The notes under the pieces are model-generated. The model made no database searches and had not been told where the DNA came from. It saw nothing but the letters and a program-made list of their open reading frames with translations. A stretch of DNA of 23,142 nt from JAHDDH01 sp963922775 (lineage in GTDB: Bacteria > Bacteroidota > Bacteroidia > Cytophagales > Amoebophilaceae), in the NCBI GenBank assembly GCA_963922775.1, contig CAWUJG010000015.1:1-23142 (forward strand), in the 5' to 3' direction. The position numbers and the translations under genes were made by a program. Shown here one piece after another: positions 1 to 7,097 of this stretch; positions within the stretch are counted from its first letter, which is position 1, and each line of letters starts with the position of its first letter.

Positions 1-272
1 GTCTGAATTTTACTAATGTAGAACGCGATATTTATGAAGGTCGTTTAAAATGGTTACGCCATGAATCTCTTATTTTAGAACAACCTTTTGAAAAAGGTAT
101 AAAAAAAGGAATGGAAAAAGGAATGGAAAAAGGAATGGAAAAAGGAGAAAAGCAAAAAGCGCAATCTATTGCTAAAAAATTGTTAAAAAATTATACTCTA
201 ACTTTAGAGGAGATAAGTCAAATTACTGGTTTGGGTAAAACAGAAATTGATGCTTTAAAATATAAAATGTAG
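1..272 (+). CDS. Rpn-family recombination-promoting nuclease/putative transposase, C-terminal fragment
   Basis: This is the 3' end of a gene that starts left of the window. The open frame runs from base 3 to the TAG at 270-272 and gives about 89 residues. The catalytic PD-(D/E)XK part is not in the window. The tail has a GIKK unit, three perfect GMEK units and a GEKQ unit. After it comes a helical segment reading roughly IAKKLLKNYTLTLEEIS followed by ITGLGKTEIDAL. A charged short-period repeat followed by this 'EEIS.ITGL' segment is typical of the C-termini of Rpn/PDDEXK_2 proteins, which are abundant in Amoebophilus-like and other host-associated bacteria. They are linked to RecA-independent recombination or DNA cleavage. 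The end looks intact, but it cannot be seen whether the whole gene is intact. The family assignment rests on the tail only. Confidence 0.65.
   Translation, partial: LNFTNVERDIYEGRLKWLRHESLILEQPFEKGIKKGMEKGMEKGMEKGEKQKAQSIAKKLLKNYTLTLEEISQITGLGKTEIDALKYKM
96..143 (+). repeat. 12-bp in-frame tandem repeat (GMEK units)
   Basis: Three perfect copies of GGAATGGAAAAA lie at 108-119, 120-131 and 132-143. A degenerate copy (GGTATAAAAAAA) lies at 96-107. The unit is 12 bases, so gain or loss of units keeps the frame and only changes the length of the charged linker in the Rpn-like protein. Confidence 0.9.
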
Positions 273-350
273 GTATATGTTGGATTTTTATTCTGTGAAA
301 TTTTTAATCCTAATATTTAAATTTTTCAAAAAAAATATAAAAAAATAATT

Positions 351-1796
351 TTGGAACAAAAAAAATTATTTAAAAATATTGTTGCTCATGCTAAAGCTTA
401 TGGATTTGTATATCCATCAAGTGAAATATACAATGGTATGCAATCATTTTATGATTATGGTCCTTATGGTGTGGAGCTCAAAAAAAATATTCAAAATTTT
501 TGGTGGAAATCAATGGTACAGTGGCATGAAAATATAGTGGGTATTGATACTGCTATAGGTATGCATCCTCAAGTTTGGCAAACATCTGGACATATAGATC
601 ATTTTCATGATATTTTGGTAGATAATTTAGATTCTAAAAAGCGCTATCGTGTAGATATGCTTATAGAACAACATATAGCAAAGCTTAGGCAAGAAGATAA
701 GTATCAAACAGCAGAAGATATAGCAAAAGCTATGCACGATGCCATAACACATAAGCACTATCAGGTACTATATAATATATTGATAGATCATAATATACAA
801 TGTAATATAGCAAAATCTTCTAACTGGTCTTCTGTGCGAGCATTTAATCTTATGTTTGCTACAAAAATAGGTTCATTAGATGAAGAAGCTAATATTATGT
901 ATTTAAGACCAGAAACAGCTCAAGGTATTTTTGTAAATTTTTTAAATGTACAAAAATCAGCACGTATGCAGATACCTTTTGGGGTAGCGCAGGTAGGAAA
1001 AGCATTTCGTAATGAAATTGTGGCTAGGCAATTCATTTTCCGCATGAGAGAATTTGAACAGATGGAAATGCAATTTTTTATAAAACCAGATACAGATATC
1101 CATTGGTTTAATTATTGGCAAGAGAAAAGGTTAGAATGGTATGGTATGTTAGGAATAGCACCTCATCAGCTGCAAGTTAAAACACACGGTAATTTAGCAC
1201 ATTATGCAAATAAAGCAGTTGATATTAACTATGACTTTCCTTTTGGAAGTAAAGAAATAGAAGGTATACATTCTAGAACAGATTTTGATTTAAAAAAACA
1301 TGAAAAAGCAACAAAAAAAAAGCTACAGTATTTTGATCCTCAAGAAAAAAGACATTATACGCCATATGTTATAGAAACTTCTGTAGGATGCGATAGATTA
1401 TTTTTAATGGTATTATGTAATGCCTATAAAGAAGAAGTTATAAAAACGAAAGAAAATGCTAAGACAAGGACTTATTTGAGGTTATCAAAATTGTTGGCAC
1501 CTATTCAAGCAGCTATATTTCCTTTAGTGAATAAAGATGGTTTACCAGAAATAGCAAGAAAAATTTTTGATGATTTAAAATATAATTTTAAGTTATACTA
1601 TGATGCATCCCAAACTATTGGAAAACGCTATACAAGGCAAGATTTGATAGGTACACCTTATTGTATTACTATAGATTATGATACTTTATCTCAAGGAAAA
1701 GTAACTATAAGAGATAGAGATACTTTACAGCAAGAAAGTATTGCTATAGATAATATAGTATCTTTTTTAAGTAAAAAATATCAAAATATTATATAA
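351..1796 (+). CDS. glyS: Glycine--tRNA ligase (dimeric class II type)
   Basis: This enzyme charges tRNA-Gly with glycine in the cytoplasm. The 481-residue protein is the single-chain alpha2 form, not the GlyQ/GlyS heterotetramer. Class II signatures are visible. The N-terminus reads FKNIVAHAKAYGFVYPSSEI, and the catalytic core includes YLRPETAQGIF. Motif 2 has FRNE followed by an FRMREFEQMEMQFF segment. Motif 3 ends in an SVGCDR segment carrying the conserved G-x-D-R. The anticodon-binding domain fills about the last 100 residues, from LAPIQAAIFPL to the end. Conserved sequence begins a few residues after the TTG at 351, and the first in-frame ATG lies beyond conserved residues, so TTG is very probably the real start. 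It is 100 bases upstream of mazG, on the same strand. Length is close to that of Bacteroidota homologues. Confidence 0.95.
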   Translation: MEQKKLFKNIVAHAKAYGFVYPSSEIYNGMQSFYDYGPYGVELKKNIQNFWWKSMVQWHENIVGIDTAIGMHPQVWQTSGHIDHFHDILVDNLDSKKRYRVDMLIEQHIAKLRQEDKYQTAEDIAKAMHDAITHKHYQVLYNILIDHNIQCNIAKSSNWSSVRAFNLMFATKIGSLDEEANIMYLRPETAQGIFVNFLNVQKSARMQIPFGVAQVGKAFRNEIVARQFIFRMREFEQMEMQFFIKPDTDIHWFNYWQEKRLEWYGMLGIAPHQLQVKTHGNLAHYANKAVDINYDFPFGSKEIEGIHSRTDFDLKKHEKATKKKLQYFDPQEKRHYTPYVIETSVGCDRLFLMVLCNAYKEEVIKTKENAKTRTYLRLSKLLAPIQAAIFPLVNKDGLPEIARKIFDDLKYNFKLYYDASQTIGKRYTRQDLIGTPYCITIDYDTLSQGKVTIRDRDTLQQESIAIDNIVSFLSKKYQNII

Positions 1797-1896
1797 AGTC
1801 ATATATTTTTTGTACCGTATCAACAGATAAATAATAAAATTTTACATCTGAGATTATTTAATCGATATATTACTTATAATCCATATAAAAAGTCCT

Positions 1897-2589
1897 ATGG
1901 ATACAAATTTAAAAAAAGCTACAAAATCTTTTGAAGAACTTGTTAAAATAGTTCAAGAGTTACGTAAAAAATGTCCTTGGGATAGTAATCAAACTTTAGA
2001 AAGCATACGTACACTTACTATAGAAGAAACATTTGAGCTTTCAGCTGCCATTTTAAATAAAGATATAATAGGAATTAAAGAAGAAATAGGTGATTTACTA
2101 TTGCATATTTTACTTTATGCACAGATAATGGATGAAAAATATTCCCATAACATATATGATATTTTATTTCAACTGTCAGAAAAACTTATACAAAGACATC
2201 CTCATATTTATAAAAATGGTATTGCTAAAAATGAGGTAGAAGTGAAAAAAAAATGGGAAAAAATAAAAAAAAAGCAAGAAAAGAAAAAAATATTGGCAGG
2301 TATACCTGAAAGTTTACCTACTTTAATTCAAACTTTTCGTATACAAGAAAAATTATTATTAAATGGTATAGTTTTTGAACAAAAAAAGAATTTGATAGAG
2401 GATATAAAAAATACTTTAATACTACTAGAAAAAAAAATAATACAAAAAGCTAATAAAGAAGATACAGAAAAAATACTGGGCAAAATTTTCTTTAGTTTAG
2501 TGCATTATGCTTTACAGCATAATATTAATCCAGATAATGCTTTATCCAAAGAAAATAAAATATATAAAGAAAAGTATAAAGATAGATAG
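1897..2589 (+). CDS. mazG: Nucleoside triphosphate pyrophosphohydrolase MazG
   Basis: MazG hydrolyses (d)NTPs to NMP and pyrophosphate and cleans the nucleotide pool. The protein has 230 residues. The N-terminal MazG domain carries the CPWD motif (C26-D29) and the metal-binding set E43, E44, E47, E63 and D66 (EExxE plus ExxD), so this domain looks functional. A second MazG-like domain is recognisable from about residue 143 by a GIPESLPTLIQTFRIQ segment and by a C-terminal FSLVHYALQHNINPDNAL segment. There the expected EELGD motif reads K192-I-L-G-K196, so the acidic metal ligands are gone. The gene sits 18 bases upstream of mutY, and both act against damaged or aberrant nucleotides. Family assignment is firm; activity of the second domain is doubtful. 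Confidence 0.92.
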   Translation: MDTNLKKATKSFEELVKIVQELRKKCPWDSNQTLESIRTLTIEETFELSAAILNKDIIGIKEEIGDLLLHILLYAQIMDEKYSHNIYDILFQLSEKLIQRHPHIYKNGIAKNEVEVKKKWEKIKKKQEKKKILAGIPESLPTLIQTFRIQEKLLLNGIVFEQKKNLIEDIKNTLILLEKKIIQKANKEDTEKILGKIFFSLVHYALQHNINPDNALSKENKIYKEKYKDR

Positions 2590-2607
2590 CAATATTATTT
2601 TACCATC

Positions 2608-3732
2608 TTGCAACTCCACATAAATACTTCATATAAATACAAAAAAATTACTAAAAAAAATTTTACAGCTAAGTTATTATCTTGGTACACAAAAAATCAA
2701 CGTGCTCTACCTTGGCGTAATACTATAGATCCTTATAAAATTTGGCTTTCAGAAATCATTTTACAGCAAACACGCGTAGCACAAGGTACGCCCTACTATC
2801 TTAAATTTATTAAAAGATTTCCTAATATTAACACTTTAGCACAAGCAGAAGAACAAATAGTATTGCACATTTGGCAAGGATTAGGTTATTATTCAAGAGC
2901 TCGCAATCTATTATACTGTGCTAGGCAGGTAGTACAGAACTACGGAGGAATTTTTCCAAAAAATTATCAACAATTGCTAACCTTAAAAGGAATAGGAAAG
3001 TATACTGCAGCTGCTATTGCTTCTTTTGCTTTTAAGTTACCTTTTGCTGTAGTAGATGGTAATGTATATAGAGTATTAGCAAGAATTTTTGGCATAGAAA
3101 AAGATATAAGCTTAACAGCTAATCAGTTATATTTTCAAGATTTTGCCCAAAATTATTTACCTGAAAAAAGATCAGATCAATATAATCAAGCAATTATGGA
3201 GTTTGGAGCTATACATTGTATACCTAAAAAACCCTTTTGCTACCGATGTATTTTTCAAGAAAATTGTTTTGCTTATGCACACCATAAACAACATATTTTA
3301 CCAAAAAAAACAAAAAAGATTATACTAAAAGAACGTTTTTTTTACTATTTTATATTACAGTGGAAAAATATGTTCTGTTTAAAAAAACGTACTAATAAAG
3401 ATATTTGGCAAGGATTATATGATTTTTTTTTAATAGAAGAAAAAAAATATATTTCTTTGCAAGAAATTAAGCAATTAGATATTTTTTTACCACATAATTT
3501 TTGTATTACTCCTACAGGAGCTACCTATAATCATTTGCTTACTCATCAAAAACTATATTGTACTTTTTATCATGTTATTATATCAGATAAAAATGGATAT
3601 AATTTTATAGTTCAAAATAACCTTAAACCTTATACTAAAGCAGAAATTAAATTGCTGCCTAAACCAGTGTTAATTGAAAATTTTTTGAAAAACAATGAGT
3701 TTTTCTCTAACTTTACAACAGAAAATTTTTAA
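2608..3732 (+). CDS. mutY: A/G-specific adenine DNA glycosylase MutY
   Basis: MutY removes adenine mispaired with 8-oxoguanine in base excision repair. The 374-residue protein shows LPWR, the SEIILQQTRV helix with catalytic E49, the helix-hairpin-helix LKGIGKYTAAAIASFA, and the catalytic Asp in VVDGNV (D150). Four cysteines, C204-x6-C211-x2-C214-x5-C220, form the [4Fe-4S] site. The remaining 150 residues fit the NUDIX-like domain that reads 8-oxoG. The start is TTG at 2608: there is no in-frame ATG before the conserved core, and mazG ends 18 bases upstream. A TTG slightly shifted from this one cannot be excluded, because the first 17 residues are not conserved. It probably shares a transcript with mazG upstream and ssb, which begins 21 bases downstream. 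Confidence 0.94.
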   Translation: MQLHINTSYKYKKITKKNFTAKLLSWYTKNQRALPWRNTIDPYKIWLSEIILQQTRVAQGTPYYLKFIKRFPNINTLAQAEEQIVLHIWQGLGYYSRARNLLYCARQVVQNYGGIFPKNYQQLLTLKGIGKYTAAAIASFAFKLPFAVVDGNVYRVLARIFGIEKDISLTANQLYFQDFAQNYLPEKRSDQYNQAIMEFGAIHCIPKKPFCYRCIFQENCFAYAHHKQHILPKKTKKIILKERFFYYFILQWKNMFCLKKRTNKDIWQGLYDFFLIEEKKYISLQEIKQLDIFLPHNFCITPTGATYNHLLTHQKLYCTFYHVIISDKNGYNFIVQNNLKPYTKAEIKLLPKPVLIENFLKNNEFFSNFTTENF

Positions 3733-3753
3733 AACAAAATAAAATATAGATCT

Positions 3754-4128
3754 ATGCCTACAGTAAATAAAGTGATTATAATTGGAAACCTAGGAAAAAA
3801 TCCAAGCATAAAACATTTCGATAATGGTAACGTATTGGCTACATTTATGGTAGCCACAAATAATCTGTATAGAGATAAAAATGATAAAAAAGTAATTACT
3901 ACAGAATGGCATAGTATTATTGCATGGAATGCATTTGGTACTATGGCAGAAAAATATTTAAAAAAAGGAAATAAAGTATATATTGAAGGAAAATTGTCAA
4001 CAAAAAATTATGTAGATAAACATAATATTAAAAGAAATACAACAGAAATAGTAGTAAAAAATATGGTTATTATTAGTGAAAATTCAAAAGAAAATAAAGA
4101 TATAGGTGTAGTAGATGGAGAGTATTAA
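3754..4128 (+). CDS. ssb: Single-stranded DNA-binding protein
   Basis: SSB coats single-stranded DNA during replication, repair and recombination. The protein has 124 residues. The OB-fold core is clear: NKVIIIGNLGKNP at the N-terminus, then a TEWHSIIAWN segment, an AEKYLKKGNKVYIEGKL segment and a TTEIVVKNM segment. After about residue 108 the tail is very short and ends in VVDGEY. The usual acidic tip ending in (D)DxPF, which recruits partner proteins, is not present. The reading frame is clean, so this is not an obvious frameshift. It is the last gene of the glyS-mazG-mutY-ssb run and is followed by a small hairpin (4150-4171). Confidence 0.93.
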   Translation: MPTVNKVIIIGNLGKNPSIKHFDNGNVLATFMVATNNLYRDKNDKKVITTEWHSIIAWNAFGTMAEKYLKKGNKVYIEGKLSTKNYVDKHNIKRNTTEIVVKNMVIISENSKENKDIGVVDGEY

Positions 4129-4141
4129 ATATTTACGGGAT

Positions 4142-4282
4142 GGTATTGTTATTGAATTGTAAAATTCAATATAAAAGAATAATTTGAATATTTTTAGTTC
4201 AGTATATATTGAAAAATATTAGTGTAAATAAATTTTTCTAGTATGGAAAAAAATAATTGTGTTGTTAAAATATAACAATACC
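4142..4282. repeat. Widely spaced perfect 11-bp inverted repeat in the ssb-era gap
   Basis: GGTATTGTTAT at 4142-4152 is matched by its exact reverse complement ATAACAATACC at 4272-4282, 119 bases apart. Together they frame most of the 193-base gap between ssb and era. The enclosed DNA has no open frame of note. The pair could be the ends of a small non-coding mobile element or the base of a long RNA stem, or it could be chance in very AT-rich DNA. No target-site duplication is evident. Confidence 0.4.
4150..4171. terminator. AT-rich hairpin downstream of ssb
   Basis: A perfect 9-bp inverted repeat, TATTGAATT/AATTCAATA with a GTAA loop, starts 22 bases after the ssb stop codon. It has no T-run directly behind it and only two G:C pairs. 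It could mark the 3' end of the ssb transcript, but it is weak as an intrinsic terminator. Confidence 0.35.
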
Positions 4283-4321
4283 TTCTAATTGAAAAATATT
4301 TAGGCAGGAATACTTATCATT

Positions 4322-5233
4322 ATGAATGAAAATCAAAATATAATGCATGCTTCTGCTCATTTTCGTGCTGGATTTGTTAATATTGTTGGTAGACCTAATG
4401 TAGGTAAATCTACATTAATCAATAAAATATTAGGAGAAAAACTCTCAATTGTAACCCCTAAACTACAAACTACTCGACATAGAATTTTAGGTATACTCAA
4501 CATAAAGAATTGTCAAATTGTATTTTCAGACACTCCTGGTATTATTGTACCACAATATGCATTGCATCAAGCTATGATGCAAAATTTGAATATAGCCTTT
4601 AAAGATGCAGATATCATACTTTGGCTTATAGATGCTATCGAAGAATATGACGAAGAATTACATAAAAAAATAACAAAATATGATACAAAAATTATTTTAG
4701 TTATTAATAAAATTGATTTACATACAATAGCAGCAAGAATAAAAATAATTAATTATTGGAAAAAAAAAACTGGCTTAGATATTATAGCTATTTCTGCATT
4801 AAAAAATATTGAGCTCAAAAATCTTATAAAAAAAATTATACATTTATTGCCAAAGCATCCTCCTTACTATCCTTTAGATGTGCTTACAGACAAGCCTGAA
4901 AAATTTTTTGCTGCAGAAATAATTAGAGAAAAAATTTTTTATAAATATCACCAAGAAATTCCTTATAGCACAGCTGTCTATATTAATACTTTTCAAAAAA
5001 AAAAAGATTACATTTATATCCAAGCAGTAATATATGTAGAAAGTATATCACAAAAAATAATTTTGATAGGTAAAAAAGGAGTTAGCTTAAAAGAAATGAG
5101 TATATCAGCAAGAGAATCGTTAGAAATTTTTTTTGAAAGCAAAGTTTTTTTAGAAAATAGAATTAAGGTTATGCCTAAATGGAGAAAAAAGATGGATTGT
5201 GTTAATACAATGGGATTATTATATGAAAAATAA
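4322..5233 (+). CDS. era: GTPase Era
   Basis: Era is a GTPase that binds the 3' end of 16S rRNA and helps mature the 30S subunit. The protein has 303 residues. The G domain shows G1 GRPNVGKST (G23-T31), G2 around TTRHRI, G3 DTPG (D70-G73), G4 NKID (N129-D132) and G5 in an ISALK segment. The C-terminal KH domain has the expected AVIYVE strand and a GKKG loop (G250-G253). Length is normal for the family. The start is the ATG at 4322; a second ATG at residue 8 is also possible. The gene has its own 193-base upstream gap and is followed by 258 non-coding bases, so it is probably a single-gene transcription unit. An 11-A run at 4995-5005 lies inside the KH half. Confidence 0.96.
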   Translation: MNENQNIMHASAHFRAGFVNIVGRPNVGKSTLINKILGEKLSIVTPKLQTTRHRILGILNIKNCQIVFSDTPGIIVPQYALHQAMMQNLNIAFKDADIILWLIDAIEEYDEELHKKITKYDTKIILVINKIDLHTIAARIKIINYWKKKTGLDIIAISALKNIELKNLIKKIIHLLPKHPPYYPLDVLTDKPEKFFAAEIIREKIFYKYHQEIPYSTAVYINTFQKKKDYIYIQAVIYVESISQKIILIGKKGVSLKEMSISARESLEIFFESKVFLENRIKVMPKWRKKMDCVNTMGLLYEK

Positions 5234-5491
5234 AGTCTTTATCAATGGTTTATTTTACTATAAAAATTAAAATTAATTACTAACTGTCAATTAAAAAAAG
5301 CATGAAAATATTCATTAACTATAATATAATATGTTTTTTATGTTAAAATAGTGATTTAATACTAAAATATATTTTCTAAAGAAATGAATAAATTAATTTT
5401 TTGTATAAATATTTTTTTGCTCTTGAGTATAAGCTATAAAAGTTATATATTCTCTTTATAAGCTTTATATTTAAGTATAAGTACTTCAGTT
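5234..5491. other. 258-base AT-rich intergenic region between era and the glmU-like gene
   Basis: This is the longest gene-free stretch in the window. It is extremely AT-rich and carries no tRNA-like or clear terminator structure. It contains a 25-codon ATG frame (5384-5461, MNKLIFCINIFLLLSISYKS followed by YIFSL) that resembles a signal peptide. With no recognisable continuation it may be a gene remnant or chance. The promoter of the downstream glmU-like/HU pair presumably lies here, but no convincing box was identified. Confidence 0.5.
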
Positions 5492-6637
5492 TTGCATATT
5501 ACTTTTTTTGAAACTCACCAACAAAGAATGCAATTTTACCCCATTGCATTAACAAGGCCTATAGCAAAAATTCGTATTGGAATATATACTATAGCAGAGA
5601 AATGGATGAATTACTTAAATACACTTTGTCATAATTTTTTAACCTCACGGTATCTCCAAGAAGATTATGTAACCCATAAACTAGATATACACCTGTATAT
5701 TAATAGTACTATATTACCAAATAAATTTTTGGTCAAGGCTATTTTGGCACTTAGGCCAAATCAGAAATTAATGCACAAAAATGGTATTTTAATAGCTTAC
5801 TTAGCATCACCTAATAGAAATAATAAAACATTTCTTCTATTTGAAGACAATATTCTTCATCTAAAGAATATTCAAGATTGTATTCTTTTACATGATAAAA
5901 TAATACAAGATGATTTTTTTTGGAAAAAAAAAAAATCAGAAAATGTTAAAGATAAAAATACAGTAATATATAGCAAAGAAAATATTTTTATAGAAAAAAA
6001 TGTTAAAATACGTGCTGCTGTTTTAGATGCTGATTTAGGTCCTATATATATAGATAAATATGCTACTGTAGAGCCTAATAGTACCATAAAAGGGCCTGTA
6101 TTTATAGGAAGAAATACTTTGGTTACTTCAGGAACACGTGTTAATTCATCTACTATAGGTCCTTTTTCAAAAATAGGAGGAGAAATTAGTAATTCTATTA
6201 TATTAGGGTATAGTAATAAGTTGCATGATGGTTTTTTAGGGCATTCAATTATCGGAAAATGGTGCAATTTAGGGGCAGGAACTTGTACATCAACTATGAA
6301 AAATAATTATAATACCATAAAATTTTGGGATTATAAGCAAAAAAAAATGATATATGGCAATATGAGATTTGCAGGTACTTTAATGGGAGATTATAGCAAA
6401 TGTGGTATTAATACAACATTAAATATAGGTACTAAAATTGGTGTAAATGTAAGTATAGTGAATACTCAATATAATACAAGTTATGTTCCTTCATTTACTT
6501 GGATTACACCAAAAGAAAAAAAAATATATAATTTTGACAAGGCTATTTGTACAGTACAAAAAACAATGGAACGCCGTAATTATTATATCACAGCAAAAGA
6601 AAAGAATATATTATCGCATATTTATATGTATAGATAG
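5492..6637 (+). CDS. GlmU-like sugar nucleotidyltransferase/acetyltransferase (alternative Bacteroidota type)
   Basis: This probably makes UDP-N-acetylglucosamine, the precursor of peptidoglycan and lipid A, in the cytoplasm. The protein has 381 residues. Its N-terminus (ITFFETHQQRMQFYPIALTR, then PIAKIRIGIYTIAEKW) matches the pattern of the alternative bacterial GlmU family, in which the usual LxxGxGTRM pyrophosphorylase loop is replaced by an LTRP-containing segment. Residues about 155-340 form left-handed beta-helix hexapeptide repeats (IYIDKYATVEPNSTIKGPVF and similar), the acyltransferase fold. A WCNLGAGT segment and a GTLMGDYSKCGINTTLNIGT segment follow the GlmU layout. The start is TTG at 5492, directly before the conserved strand, with no ATG alternative. 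A 12-A run lies at 5924-5935. HU follows 24 bases downstream. The exact substrate is inferred from the family. Confidence 0.85.
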   Translation: MHITFFETHQQRMQFYPIALTRPIAKIRIGIYTIAEKWMNYLNTLCHNFLTSRYLQEDYVTHKLDIHLYINSTILPNKFLVKAILALRPNQKLMHKNGILIAYLASPNRNNKTFLLFEDNILHLKNIQDCILLHDKIIQDDFFWKKKKSENVKDKNTVIYSKENIFIEKNVKIRAAVLDADLGPIYIDKYATVEPNSTIKGPVFIGRNTLVTSGTRVNSSTIGPFSKIGGEISNSIILGYSNKLHDGFLGHSIIGKWCNLGAGTCTSTMKNNYNTIKFWDYKQKKMIYGNMRFAGTLMGDYSKCGINTTLNIGTKIGVNVSIVNTQYNTSYVPSFTWITPKEKKIYNFDKAICTVQKTMERRNYYITAKEKNILSHIYMYR

Positions 6638-6661
6638 CATCTAGAATATTAAAAAAAATTT

Positions 6662-6943
6662 ATGAAAAAAAGTGATATTGTGCATATTATAAAATCTAAA
6701 ACAGGTATTCCTCAAGCAGACGTTAGTCTTATTTTAGAAGGTTTTCTTACAGTGATAAAAAATACAGTGGCACAAGGAGATTCGATTGAAATTAGAGGAT
6801 TTGGTACATTTTCTAAAAAAAAAAGATCTCAAAAAATTGCCAGAAATTTACAAAATAATACAGCTATAATTATTGAAGAGCACTATATACCTTATTTTAA
6901 GCCTTCAAAAATTTTTATTGAAAAAGTAAAAAATAAATCCTAA
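6662..6943 (+). CDS. HU/IHF family DNA-binding protein
   Basis: This is a small nucleoid protein that bends DNA as a dimer. The 93-residue protein has the N-terminal helical hairpin, the GFGTF turn (46-50) with flanking IRGFGTFSKKKR, and the DNA-binding arm. It ends in a YFKPSKIFIEKVK segment, typical of the family. The arm tip reads A60-R-N-L rather than the GRNP of enterobacterial HU. ARN(I/L) arms are usual in Bacteroidota homologues, so this is not a defect. The gene starts with ATG 24 bases after the glmU-like gene, probably on the same transcript. HU and IHF-like subunits cannot be told apart here. Confidence 0.93.
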   Translation: MKKSDIVHIIKSKTGIPQADVSLILEGFLTVIKNTVAQGDSIEIRGFGTFSKKKRSQKIARNLQNNTAIIIEEHYIPYFKPSKIFIEKVKNKS

Positions 6944-6961
6944 TGCTTAAATACGATTGTT

Positions 6962-6984
6962 GTCTTTTTATATGAAAAAAAGAC
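6962..6984. terminator. A/T-arm hairpin after the HU gene
   Basis: GTCTTTTT and AAAAAGAC form an 8-bp stem with a 7-base loop, 18 bases after the HU stop codon. It contains two G:C pairs and is not followed by a T-run, so it is at most a weak terminator or processing site for the glmU-like/HU transcript. Confidence 0.35.
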
Positions 6985-7005
6985 TAGCATAAAATTAATT
7001 TAGTT

Positions 7006-7041
7006 TTCTATAATTATTGGTATAAAAAACCAAGTATAGAA
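7006..7041. other. Nested inverted repeat between HU and the PPTase gene
   Basis: An outer 7-bp repeat (TTCTATA at 7006-7012, TATAGAA at 7035-7041) encloses an inner 5-bp repeat (TTGGT at 7017-7021, ACCAA at 7029-7033). The four arms are collinear, so a bulged single hairpin can form. It lies 56 bases before the PPTase start. It could be part of a terminator, an operator or a leader structure; nothing decides between these. Confidence 0.35.
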
Positions 7042-7097
7042 TAAAAATATATTTACATACTATTAAAATTAATTTATATAGTAAATATTATAATATT

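Noticed and set aside
5384..5461. A 25-codon signal-peptide-like frame upstream of the glmU-like gene.
   Set aside because: It is too short, has no recognisable continuation, and AT-rich DNA readily yields hydrophobic codons (TTT, ATT, TTA); kept only as a note in the intergenic entry.
5872..6267. A 131-codon minus-strand open frame inside the glmU-like gene.
   Set aside because: It is fully contained in a well-supported gene and shows no family pattern; it is a shadow of the beta-helix repeats. The same applies to the minus-strand frames inside ftsH, atpA, aroA and miaA.
6838..6864. The HU arm reads ARNL instead of GRNP, which looked like loss of the DNA-intercalating proline.
   Set aside because: ARN(I/L) arm tips are normal in Bacteroidota HU/IHF-like proteins, so this is a lineage feature and not a defect.
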